Shown: positions 1 to 8,104 of the stretch, in pieces
How the letters are laid out: each line of letters opens with the position of its first letter
Position numbering within the stretch: position 1 is the first letter of the stretch
NCBI GenBank assembly: GCA_022448945.1
Contig: JAKVCV010000011.1
Coordinates: 230,454-294,453 of the forward strand
DNA: 64,000 nt
Origin: Saprospiraceae bacterium
GTDB taxonomy: Bacteria; Bacteroidota; Bacteroidia; Chitinophagales; Saprospiraceae
Direction: 5' to 3'
Position numbers and translations under genes: made by a program
The notes under the pieces: generated by a model
Databases searched by the model: none
Seen by the model: only the letters and a program-made list of their open reading frames with translations
Told to the model about the DNA's origin: nothing

Positions 1-269
1 TAATATTCAATAACATAAACAGGCATAATGTTTGGCATCTTATAATATATAGAAAAAAGTTCTACCTGTAAATTTACAGCTATTGAATAAAATAGAATTA
101 AAACTATTAATTTAAAAAGTACAGAATCCATTAAGGCATCGGGAAGTAATTCCAAGTTTAACCAAACGCCAATAAGAACTAATTAAGAAATGGATTTTGA
201 CTGCTGTAAACAGGGAATTTAATTAATAACCTAACCCCTTTTAATTAAGTTTGCTAAAAACTCAACCTT
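1..269. other. Gene-free left edge
   Basis: No convincing coding frame is seen on either strand. The stretch is AT-rich with scattered stops and presumably holds the promoter of the HD-domain gene that follows, but no clean -33/-7 pair could be picked. Confidence 0.5.
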
Positions 270-896
270 ATGAATGCAAGACCTAGAAACTGGAACCCAA
301 GCATGATGATGCTTAACATGGCATCGAGGAGCCTTGAAAATTTTGAATACTACATAAAGCCGGAATCTGATTTGGAGCGTCAGATAATTAAAGACAGCTC
401 ATGGCAAGAAGGAGCATATTGGGGAGAACCTCGCTCTGGCCACCCTGAAGGGAAAGTTATCTATCACATACACGAGGTCTTACAAAATATAGATAATGCA
501 ACAAAAAACTGGAACCTACGTCGACAACTTAGACTTATAGCAATAATTCATGACACCTTCAAGTTAAAAGAAGAACAAACCCGTCCACGTACAGACTGGT
601 CCAAACACCATGCAATTTTTGCCTTGGAGTTTGCTAAACTTCACATTGATGAACAAGAAATTTTAGATGTTATAGAACTACATGACGAAGCATATTATGC
701 CTGGCGGGCTTCATTTGCTGGTCATAAAGAACAGTCAGATTCAATATTAAAAAAGCTAAGAAATAGAATTGGCAAAAACATGCAATTATATTATTTATTT
801 TTCAAGTGCGACACGCAAACTGGAGACAAGTATCAAAGTCCAGTCTCATGGTTTGAACAAATTATGGAGAGTGAAATTACTATTTCTGACTTCTAA
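270..896 (+). CDS. HD-domain protein, putative phosphohydrolase
   Basis: A 208-residue soluble protein with the spaced histidines and aspartates of an HD-type metal-dependent phosphohydrolase: His66/His68, the His-Asp pair at 94-95 (IIHDTFK), His113-His114, and a second His-Asp at 138-139 (ELHDEAY). This order fits a compact HD domain occupying most of the chain. HD proteins often cleave phosphomonoesters or nucleotides, but the substrate cannot be told here. The ATG at 270 is the first in frame; Met12-14 or Met17 are alternative starts. It stands alone, convergent with dnaJ, and shares a bidirectional hairpin terminator with it. The family call is moderately sure; the function is unknown. 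Confidence 0.6.
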   Translation: MNARPRNWNPSMMMLNMASRSLENFEYYIKPESDLERQIIKDSSWQEGAYWGEPRSGHPEGKVIYHIHEVLQNIDNATKNWNLRRQLRLIAIIHDTFKLKEEQTRPRTDWSKHHAIFALEFAKLHIDEQEILDVIELHDEAYYAWRASFAGHKEQSDSILKKLRNRIGKNMQLYYLFFKCDTQTGDKYQSPVSWFEQIMESEITISDF

Positions 897-940
897 GAGG
901 ATTTGTAATTTTTAATTATCTGCAACTAGACATAAAAAAA

Positions 941-973
941 CAGACTTTTGGATATAAATTACCCAAAAGTCTG
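941..973. terminator. Bidirectional terminator between HD-domain gene and dnaJ
   Basis: A perfect 11-bp stem, CAGACTTTTGG at 941-951 with CCAAAAGTCTG at 963-973, is flanked by an A-run on the left and a T-run on the right. It can therefore end transcription from both the rightward HD gene and the leftward grpE-dnaJ unit. Confidence 0.85.
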
Positions 974-997
974 TTTTTGTTTTCTGAAGAATCTTTT

Positions 998-2143
998 TTA
1001 CCCACTAAAAAAATCTTTCATTTTATCAAAAAGGCCCTTGCGCTCACGTTTGTCATTTTCATTAGGTTGAAAATTTTTAGACTCACGCATTAATTCTAAA
1101 GCTTTCCGTTCTTCGGGACTAATATTCGTTGGCACCCAAATGCTAACATGAATAAGTTGATCTCCTCTTCCATAACCTTGAATAGATGGCACCCCTTTCC
1201 CCCTAAGCCTGAATATCTTACCTGTAGGAGTCCCCTGCGGCAAAGTGATTTTTACTTTTCCATTTAAAGTAGGGACTTCCAAACTTGTTCCTAGTGTAGC
1301 ATCAGCGAAATTAACATCTAATTCATATAAAACATTGTTGCCGTCTCTCGTAAAATGTTTATGTTCTTTTTCTTTTATATTAATTAAAAGATCTCCTGAA
1401 CTTCCTCGGTTCATACCAGCATTGCCTTTACCATTCATAGAGAGTTGCATTCCTTCACTGACTCCTGCAGGAATATCTAAATTTATTAGTTCTTCACCGT
1501 AAGTCCTACCTTCCCCTTTACAGGATTGACATTTATTGGTAATCATTTCTCCAGATCCATGACAAGTAGGACAAGCGGCTGTTGTCTGCATTTGCCCCAA
1601 AAAAGTTTGCTGAACACGGCGAACATATCCAGATCCCTTACAGGTGTTACAGGTTTTTATAGCTTTTGAATCTTTTGCTCCCGTCCCATTACATGGTTTG
1701 CAGCCTACATATTTTTTTACTTTTATTTTTTTATTGGCTCCTTCGCTAATCTCTTCAAGGGACAAGCTGACCTTAATCCGCAAATTAGACCCTGTCTGTC
1801 CTTGTGTTTTTTGCTGACGACCTCTATTGCTAAAGCCTCCACCAAAAATATCACTAAACTGAGAAAAGATATCTTCCATGCTCCCAAAACCTCCATAGTT
1901 GCCGCCACCTTGATTATTTAATCCAGCATGCCCAAATTGATCATATCTAGAACGTTTTTGATCGTCCGACAGAACCTCATAGGCTTCTGCAGCCTCTTTA
2001 AACTTTGCTTCAGCATTTTTGTCATCCGGATTTCTATCAGGATGATATTTCATTGCTATTTTTCTATAGGCCTTTTTTAATTCACTCCCAGTGACATTTT
2101 TGCCAACCCCAAGGACCTCATAATAATCTTTTTTTTGTGCCAT
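998..2143 (-). CDS. dnaJ: Chaperone DnaJ (type I Hsp40)
   Basis: Co-chaperone that stimulates DnaK ATPase and delivers unfolded clients. The N-terminal J domain has the diagnostic HPD tripeptide (KYHPDRNP), followed by a Gly/Phe-rich linker. A zinc-binding region carries four CxxCxGxG motifs ([32 protein letters not shown]), then the C-terminal substrate-binding domains. About 381 residues, normal for type I DnaJ. I start at 2143, giving the canonical [12 protein letters not shown]; an ATG two codons upstream (2149) is also possible. It lies about 150 bp downstream of grpE in the same direction, the usual heat-shock pairing; dnaK is not in the window. Confidence 0.97.
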   Translation of the reverse strand: MAQKKDYYEVLGVGKNVTGSELKKAYRKIAMKYHPDRNPDDKNAEAKFKEAAEAYEVLSDDQKRSRYDQFGHAGLNNQGGGNYGGFGSMEDIFSQFSDIFGGGFSNRGRQQKTQGQTGSNLRIKVSLSLEEISEGANKKIKVKKYVGCKPCNGTGAKDSKAIKTCNTCKGSGYVRRVQQTFLGQMQTTAACPTCHGSGEMITNKCQSCKGEGRTYGEELINLDIPAGVSEGMQLSMNGKGNAGMNRGSSGDLLINIKEKEHKHFTRDGNNVLYELDVNFADATLGTSLEVPTLNGKVKITLPQGTPTGKIFRLRGKGVPSIQGYGRGDQLIHVSIWVPTNISPEERKALELMRESKNFQPNENDKRERKGLFDKMKDFFSG

Positions 2144-2297
2144 ACCCATTTATAAATAATTGAAAATATTCCTTTTAGATGAACAATCTAGGTGTCTATA
2201 ACTCCTATATTGGGCAACTATGTAACTAAATAATAATACTATAAAAATCTCCAGACCTAATAAATAATCGGATTATAATTATGATTGATCCCTGGCC

Positions 2298-2900
2298 TTA
2301 TTCTCCGACTACTACTTTTGCATAACGAATGATTTTATCATTCAAATAATAGCCTTTTTCTATGGTCTCAATTACCTTTCCTTTCATCTCTTCAGTTGGT
2401 GCAGGTATTTTAGTCAATGCCTCATGTAATTCAGGATCAAAATCCTGACCCGTGCTTTCCATTTCTTTAATCCCTTGTTGCTCAAGCGATTTGAAGAGTT
2501 TATTGTAAATAAGAACAACCCCTTCAGGCATCCCTGCTTCATCTTTATTTTCTTCTGCTAACTTGATGGCGCGTGCAAAATCATCAATAGCTGGCAGCAT
2601 TGCGCCCAAACAGTCTCTAGAAGCTAATTTAATAATATCCTGACGCTCCTTTAATGTCCGCTTCCTATAATTATCAAACTCTGCAAAAACTCGCAAGTAT
2701 TTGTCTTTCATTTCTCCAAGATCATTTTTCAATTGCTCAATTTCTGCTGTCAATTTTTTCTTATTGGATGTTTTCTTTTTCGGAGCACTTTCGGTAACCT
2801 CTACATTGTCAGCCTGGGCTTCTTCCTCTTTAGAAATAATTTCTTTTACTTCATCAATTTTTTCATCAACCATTTCTTCTTGATTTTCTTTCTTATTCAT
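2298..2900 (-). CDS. grpE: Nucleotide exchange factor GrpE
   Basis: GrpE releases ADP from DnaK. The 200-residue chain starts with a long acidic, lysine/glutamate-rich tail (about 1-50), continues as a coiled-coil helix (about 50-95), and ends in the conserved beta-domain with YNKLFKSLEQQGIKEM and the C-terminal IRYAKVVVGE. The conserved FDNYRKRTLKE segment at about 95 is plain. It is the first gene of a leftward grpE-dnaJ unit. A -7-like TATTTTTG lies about 85 bp upstream on the minus strand. Confidence 0.96.
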   Translation of the reverse strand: MNKKENQEEMVDEKIDEVKEIISKEEEAQADNVEVTESAPKKKTSNKKKLTAEIEQLKNDLGEMKDKYLRVFAEFDNYRKRTLKERQDIIKLASRDCLGAMLPAIDDFARAIKLAEENKDEAGMPEGVVLIYNKLFKSLEQQGIKEMESTGQDFDPELHEALTKIPAPTEEMKGKVIETIEKGYYLNDKIIRYAKVVVGE

Positions 2901-2983
2901 ATTTCATTAAAACTTAAAATAAAAAATTGCTAGTCTTTGGTTTAAAATTTATGCTATTAAACAAGGCAAATTGTTTGCCAGCG

Positions 2984-2991
2984 CAAAAATA
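2984..2991 (-). promoter_or_regulatory. Possible -7 element of grpE
   Basis: The minus strand reads TATTTTTG, matching the Bacteroidota -7 pattern TAnnTTTG. The position expected for a -33 box holds only a weak CCTG, so the assignment is tentative. Confidence 0.4.
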
Positions 2992-3035
2992 AGGACAATT
3001 TGTCAGAATTTCAGGCTTTAAAACAAAAAACCATA

Positions 3036-3563
3036 TTATTTCTGCCTTCTATATGTCAATATTTCGCGCAATTGGTCTATTCTAAGGTTTACCCCTATAA
3101 TTTTCCCATCTCCATCTATCAAAAAGTTATTGGGGATTTCTTTAATACCATAAAGTAAAGCAACATGGTCATATAACCTGTTAAGATCAGAAACATGTTC
3201 TTCCCAATCAAGATTATCATTTTCTATGGCAAGCAACCAATTACTTCGATCTGTTTCAATGCCCACACTAATGACCGAAAATTGTTTTTCATAGCTAAAG
3301 TTTGAGTTTTTAAATTCCTCAAATACTCGGGCCAAGCCTTTATTATACTCCCTACAAGGTCCACACCAAGAGCCCCAAAAGTCTAAAAAAACCAATTGAT
3401 TCCGATAGTCTGAAAGTCTTAATGAATCTCCATTCGGCATATATGCTACAAAATCAGGTGCAATTGAGCCAATACTTTGTCCTGGCATCCTATACCACTT
3501 AAATGACAGCCAAATTACTACAAAAACTAAAGGAATCAATAACAGATCTTTTACTTTTTTCAT
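3036..3563 (-). CDS. TlpA-like membrane-anchored thioredoxin
   Basis: A 175-residue thiol-disulfide oxidoreductase of the TlpA/ResA type. An N-terminal hydrophobic segment (about 5-23) anchors or exports it to the periplasm. The thioredoxin fold follows with the redox motif WCGPC at about 67-71 and a cis-proline strand (KEIPNNFLID). Such proteins keep exported cysteines reduced or support cytochrome c maturation. It is monocistronic between grpE and rnc, with no partner that fixes the substrate. The family is clear; the specific role is not. Confidence 0.85.
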   Translation of the reverse strand: MKKVKDLLLIPLVFVVIWLSFKWYRMPGQSIGSIAPDFVAYMPNGDSLRLSDYRNQLVFLDFWGSWCGPCREYNKGLARVFEEFKNSNFSYEKQFSVISVGIETDRSNWLLAIENDNLDWEEHVSDLNRLYDHVALLYGIKEIPNNFLIDGDGKIIGVNLRIDQLREILTYRRQK

Positions 3564-3808
3564 GTGTCATTTTGTTGCCTATATGAATTCTAGGAGAGCA
3601 TAAAAATAAATTAATGGGATAGTTAAATTTTTTTATGGCGCGAATCCTTTTATTTTGTTTGATTAAGATCCATAGTCATTGATTATCATAAAGGGCTATT
3701 CCCCTCCCCTATGTTTAATGCCTGTCGGGATATGGTAAACACGACCAGGCCAAGCAATTGCTATTAAGCATATTTCTTTATTCCATCCAGGATATTTAAT
3801 TAAACACA

Positions 3809-4549
3809 TTAATCACTAGATGAATCTATAATCCCAATTTCAATCAAGGCAATTTCTGATGCTTTCTGCTCAGCACTTTTTTTACTAAAATCCTCAGCTG
3901 TAGCAACTGGGTCTCCATTTATCAAAACAGCTATTTTAAAACGTTCTCTATTGTTTTTAGTTCTATAGTGATCTATAACATCATAAGTTATTGTCTTGTT
4001 ATGTTTTTGACTATATTCCAAAAGTTGACTTTTGTAATTTGTATTTACTGTTTCAAGTAAATGTATATCCATATATTGCCTCAGCATTCTATTTATAATA
4101 AACTTTTTTGTTCTTTTATAGCCTACATCTAAATAAATAGCTCCTACAAATGCCTCAAATGTATTCCCTAGCATAGTTTGACTAATACGGCTTGAACCCA
4201 ATTGCCTTAAAAAGATATCAAGCCCCATCTGTGTCGCAATGTTATTTAAGGATTTCCTGTTTACCATCTTGGACCTCATTTGAGTTAAAAACCCCTCGTC
4301 TTGTGCAGGATATTTTCTAAACAAATATTCTGCAGTTACTGAATCAAGAATAGCATCTCCCAAAAACTCTAAGCGTTCATTATTGGTCGGGTAATATTTA
4401 CTTTTAGGGTTTTGGGAGGCCTGAGATTTGTGCGTAAAAGCTCTTTTGTATATGTGCAGGTTAGTTGGGACAAATCCTAATATTTTTGCCAACTCTCGTA
4501 CAAAGACTTTATCTGAAGATAATATATAATTAAAAAACTTTCTTACCAC
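3809..4549 (-). CDS. rnc: Ribonuclease III
   Basis: Double-strand-specific endoribonuclease that processes rRNA and mRNA. The catalytic domain has the RNase III signature ERLEFLGDAILD at about 59-70, with the second acidic cluster in GNTFEAFVGAIYLD. A C-terminal double-stranded-RNA-binding domain covers about 170-240 (YKSQLLEYSQ to KKSAEQKASEIALIEI). At 246 residues it has the usual length. It follows acpP and fabF on the same strand, the acpP-fabF-rnc order common in bacteria, which supports the call. The gap to fabF is 143 bp, so it may have its own promoter. Confidence 0.95.
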   Translation of the reverse strand: MVRKFFNYILSSDKVFVRELAKILGFVPTNLHIYKRAFTHKSQASQNPKSKYYPTNNERLEFLGDAILDSVTAEYLFRKYPAQDEGFLTQMRSKMVNRKSLNNIATQMGLDIFLRQLGSSRISQTMLGNTFEAFVGAIYLDVGYKRTKKFIINRMLRQYMDIHLLETVNTNYKSQLLEYSQKHNKTITYDVIDHYRTKNNRERFKIAVLINGDPVATAEDFSKKSAEQKASEIALIEIGIIDSSSD

Positions 4550-4692
4550 AATTTCTTATTTCGGGGAAATGTTAAACAAAATCCTTTGTAATCGGAGTAA
4601 AAAGAAAAGGATTTTTTAAAGAAAGGAAAATCTAAAAAGGGACTCATGCTAATCAAATTCCTTTTATCAAACTTAATATAGTAAGAAAAAGC

Positions 4693-5952
4693 TCATTCTT
4701 CAAATTTTTTGAAGATGATTGTTGAATTGTGTCCCCCGAATCCAAAACTATTGCTTAGAGCAAAATTAACAGTTCTTTTTTCTGCAAAGTTTGGGGTTAG
4801 ATTTATCTTAGGATCAATATCAGGGTCAATCTCTTCTTGATTAATCGTAGGAGGCACAATGTCTTCAGAAATTGCTTTTACACAAATAACGGATTCTATA
4901 GCTCCAGCCGCTCCTAAAAGATGGCCTGTCATAGACTTGGTAGAACTGATATTAAGATTATAGACATCTTTGCCAAAAACATTTTGTATTGCTTTGATTT
5001 CCATCAAATCGCCTAGCGGTGTGGAGGTCCCATGGGTATTAACATAATCTACATCGCCTGTAGATATCCCGGCACATTGCAGAGCAAGTTTCATTACTTT
5101 TGAGGCCCCTTCTCCTTCAGGATCGGGAGCTGTTATATGATAAGCATCGGAAGTTATGGCCGTACCGACCAATTCTGCATATATTTTTGCTCCTCGTGCT
5201 TTAGCATGTTCATATTCTTCAAGAACAATAGCCCCTCCTCCTTCTCCAAGAACAAACCCATCCCTGTTTTTATCATAGGGCCGAGAAGCTTTTGTTGGAT
5301 CATCATTTCTTTTGGACAATGCTTTAAGTGCGCTAAATGAGCCTAGTCCTACTTCTGTAACAGCAGCTTCTGAACCTCCAACTAAAATAATATTAGAGCG
5401 TCCAATTCGAATCATATCAAATGCAAAACTAGCGGCATGAGTTGCCGATGCACATGCGGTTACAACAGACGCGGTTAAGCCACGAAACCTATTCCTAATC
5501 GAAATATTTCCAGAGGCAGCATCAACAATCATTTTGGGGACTAACAAAGGAGAGAACCTAGGGGTGCCATCACCATTATTAAACAATTCAATTTCTTCCT
5601 GGAGGGATTTGAGCCCCCCAACTCCTGAAGACCACAATACCCCAATTTCATCTTTAATTTCGTCACTAAGTGTTTCCAATCCAGCATCTTTGACGGCCTG
5701 ATCACTAACAGCTAAAGCATACTGAACAAACTTATCCGTTCTCCTTTCAAGCCGGCGATCACCTAAAACTTCTGCTACATTAAAGTTTTTTACTTCACAA
5801 GCAAAGGTAGTCTTGAATTTAGAAGCATCAAAACTAGTAATGGGGGCCGCTCCGGATTTGCCTTCTAATAATGAGTTCCAAAAATCATCAACATTGTTTC
5901 CAATTGGAGTTAAAGCCCCCAAGCCAGTAACAACTACTCTTCTGTTTTGCAT
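4693..5952 (-). CDS. fabF: 3-oxoacyl-[ACP] synthase II
   Basis: Beta-ketoacyl-ACP synthase II, which elongates acyl-ACP with malonyl-ACP in fatty-acid synthesis. The thiolase-fold triad is visible: catalytic Cys in VTACASATHAA, His in NTHGTSTPLGD and His in KSMTGHLLGAAGAIE. The closing ALSNSFGFGGHN loop is also typical. Its 419 residues match the family length exactly. It lies downstream of acpP in the same direction; the encoded carrier protein is its substrate partner. Confidence 0.97.
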   Translation of the reverse strand: MQNRRVVVTGLGALTPIGNNVDDFWNSLLEGKSGAAPITSFDASKFKTTFACEVKNFNVAEVLGDRRLERRTDKFVQYALAVSDQAVKDAGLETLSDEIKDEIGVLWSSGVGGLKSLQEEIELFNNGDGTPRFSPLLVPKMIVDAASGNISIRNRFRGLTASVVTACASATHAASFAFDMIRIGRSNIILVGGSEAAVTEVGLGSFSALKALSKRNDDPTKASRPYDKNRDGFVLGEGGGAIVLEEYEHAKARGAKIYAELVGTAITSDAYHITAPDPEGEGASKVMKLALQCAGISTGDVDYVNTHGTSTPLGDLMEIKAIQNVFGKDVYNLNISSTKSMTGHLLGAAGAIESVICVKAISEDIVPPTINQEEIDPDIDPKINLTPNFAEKRTVNFALSNSFGFGGHNSTIIFKKFEE

Positions 5953-6045
5953 AGCGCTAATATGTTTTTATGATAAACAGATTTGATCTTAAAAATAGAT
6001 TCAAAAAACACATAGTGTTGTAGAGCAAAAACTCTAATAAAGAAC

Positions 6046-6076
6046 AAGCGCTAAAGGAATAGATGCCCCAGCGCTT
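6046..6076 (-). other. Hairpin in the acpP-fabF spacer
   Basis: AAGCGCT (6046-6052) pairs with AGCGCTT (6070-6076), a perfect 7-bp stem just after the acpP stop. It may cause partial termination or protect the abundant acpP message. There is no strong U-tract in the minus direction, so the role is uncertain. Confidence 0.4.
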
Positions 6077-6094
6077 AAAAAATATCTATTTTAT

Positions 6095-6334
6095 TTAAGC
6101 ACTGATTGCTTCTTCCAGAAAATGAATAGCATTCCCTACAGTCTGTATTTCTTCTGCTTTTTCATCTGGTATAGAAAGTTCAAATTCTCTTTCGAACTCC
6201 ATAATTAGCTCTACCAAGTCGATAGAATCTGCACCTAAGTCTTGTTTAAAGTTAGCCTCTGATGTTACTTCAGATGCATCAATGACTAGTTTGTCTGCGA
6301 TGATTTTTGTTACGCGTTCAGTTATTGTTGACAT
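6095..6334 (-). CDS. acpP: Acyl carrier protein
   Basis: A 79-residue acidic protein that carries fatty-acyl intermediates on 4'-phosphopantetheine. The attachment serine is in GADSIDLVELIMEFE (about residue 36), where the usual DSLD is DSID. The rest follows the four-helix carrier pattern (FELSIPDEKAEEIQTVG). It is the first gene of the acpP-fabF pair, with a good promoter about 60 bp upstream. Confidence 0.96.
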   Translation of the reverse strand: MSTITERVTKIIADKLVIDASEVTSEANFKQDLGADSIDLVELIMEFEREFELSIPDEKAEEIQTVGNAIHFLEEAISA

Positions 6335-6758
6335 AACTTCTTATTTTGAATATTCAATAAAAAACCTTTCGGTATTTGTTTTTATAACCAAGGGCAAAGA
6401 TGAATATTTACAATTTGATAACCAAAGTTTTTTTTATTTATTTTTAAACTGATTTTTTTTATTCCCTATTAATATAGCCTATATTAATGATAATTAGTTC
6501 TTGTTAATAATTGTTAATGGTGAAACATTTTTAAAAATATTTCGCTACTTAGTATTAAAACAAGATATTTGTACAAAATAATAGATTTTAAATGTAACGT
6601 TTAGATTAACAATTGCTGCATATTTAATCATATATAAGCCAAACCTGTTTTTCTATCTATTCCTTACTAAATAAAGTTTATTTTTTATTTGTTTTTTTTA
6701 AATAAACTCATCATAAGAACTGTTTATTTGTATTTTCGCACTCAAGAATTTTGATTAT
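6335..6758. other. Divergent intergenic region between acpP and the 6759 gene
   Basis: About 420 bp of very AT-rich sequence without a coding frame. It contains the leftward acpP promoter and, at 6731-6738, TATTTTCG, a plausible -7 element for the rightward gene starting at 6759. Nothing else is recognised. Confidence 0.5.
6395..6425 (-). promoter_or_regulatory. Promoter of acpP-fabF
   Basis: On the minus strand TTG (6423-6425) is followed by 20 nt and CATCTTTG (6395-6402), one mismatch from the Bacteroidota -7 consensus TAnnTTTG. Transcription would start about 50 bp before the acpP start codon. Confidence 0.6.
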
Positions 6759-8051
6759 ATGCTAAAATCTGCCTTCCTATTTTTTATTATCATTGTTTTT
6801 ACATTGAGCTCAAAAGCTCAAGGCTACATCCTTATCCCAATGGATGAAAACCAAACCAATCACATGAAAGCCTATGGAATCACCTATCAGGTTTTGGCTG
6901 CGAAACAAGAAGCTTTTTGGCTGCTTAATTATCAGGGAGGAAGTTTTGCCTTTCAATTCAATGATATATTCAAAAAAGAATGTATCCGAAGAGGCGTTTC
7001 CTATAAAATTATTCCTACTGCATCCTTTAATAGCATATTGAATACAATTAATGATCCTCAAATCAACATGGAAGCAATGAAATTAGAAGTTGCCCCCAAA
7101 ATTGCGGTATACAGCCCAACTGTAAATGCAAGAGGCAACCAAATTCAACCCTGGGATGATGCTGTTACTTTAGTCCTTACTTATGCGGAAATACCTTATG
7201 ATCTTGTTTATGATGACGAGGCCTTAGAGGGAAAGTTAAATGAATACGATTGGCTACATTTACACCATGAAGACTTCACTGGGCAATATGGCAAGTTTTT
7301 CTCTAATTACAGCAATCAAAAATGGTATAAAGATCATGTACTTCAAATGGAAACACTTGCTAAAAAGCATGGGTTTGCCAAAGTTTCCCAGCTTAAATTA
7401 GCCGTAGTAAAAAAAATCAGAGAATTTGTCTCAGGAGGAGGTTTTATGTTTGCAATGTGTTCTGCAACTGACACATATGACATAGCCTTAGCAGCTGATG
7501 GGCTAGACATTTGTGATTATATGTACGATGGGGATGCCCCAGATCCTGATGCTCAAAACAAACTCAACTTTAACAATACCTTTGCTTTCAAAGGATTTAA
7601 ATTAGTTCGAGACCCATTAAAATATGAGTTTTCTACCATAGACGCTTCACAACTCACTTCTCCTCCACGTAGAATAAAAGATGAAGTTGACTATTTTACG
7701 CTCTTTGATTTTTCAGCTAAGTGGGATCCTATCCCAACTATGCTTACCCAGTCACACACAAAAACAATCAAAGGATTTATGGGTCAAACTACAGCATTTC
7801 GGAAAAGTCAAATAAAATCAAATGTATTAATACTGGGAGAAAATAAACCTGCAAATGAAGCCAGATACATTCATGGGACTTTCCAAAAAGGCTTCTGGAG
7901 CTTTTACGGAGGGCATGACCCAGAAGATTATCGGCACTTTGTTAAAGACCCCCCTACTGATCTAGAGTTACACAAACAATCTGCTGGTTACCGATTAATT
8001 CTCAACAATGTTTTGTTCCCCGCAGCGAAAAAGAAACCGAGAAAAACCTAA
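6759..8051 (+). CDS. Exported protein of a Bacteroidota family often mislabelled asparagine synthetase B
   Basis: A 430-residue protein with a signal peptide (residues 1-20, ending SSKAQ). It resembles a conserved Bacteroidota family with the landmarks ILIPMDENQTNHMKAYGITY and DWLHLHHEDFTGQYGKF, which databases often call asparagine synthetase B. I see neither an N-terminal nucleophile cysteine nor the SGGxDS PP-loop of real asparagine synthetases, so that name looks wrong. Later parts (VREFVSGGGFMFAMCSATDT-like and GFWSFYGGHDPEDY) look like a Rossmann or glutaminase-like fold with a conserved glycine turn. It precedes a HEAT/cyclophilin lipoprotein by 53 bp, probably in one transcript. The function is unknown. 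Confidence 0.7.
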   Translation: MLKSAFLFFIIIVFTLSSKAQGYILIPMDENQTNHMKAYGITYQVLAAKQEAFWLLNYQGGSFAFQFNDIFKKECIRRGVSYKIIPTASFNSILNTINDPQINMEAMKLEVAPKIAVYSPTVNARGNQIQPWDDAVTLVLTYAEIPYDLVYDDEALEGKLNEYDWLHLHHEDFTGQYGKFFSNYSNQKWYKDHVLQMETLAKKHGFAKVSQLKLAVVKKIREFVSGGGFMFAMCSATDTYDIALAADGLDICDYMYDGDAPDPDAQNKLNFNNTFAFKGFKLVRDPLKYEFSTIDASQLTSPPRRIKDEVDYFTLFDFSAKWDPIPTMLTQSHTKTIKGFMGQTTAFRKSQIKSNVLILGENKPANEARYIHGTFQKGFWSFYGGHDPEDYRHFVKDPPTDLELHKQSAGYRLILNNVLFPAAKKKPRKT

Positions 8052-8104
8052 TTGACTTTCTTAATTCATTGAATAATTTTTCAGCACACTGAACATTACG
8101 GGAA

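Noticed and set aside
3720-3752. Possible terminator with GCCTGTCG and CGACCAGGC
   Set aside because: The arms pair only with a bulge and there is no T-run in the direction of the flanking genes.
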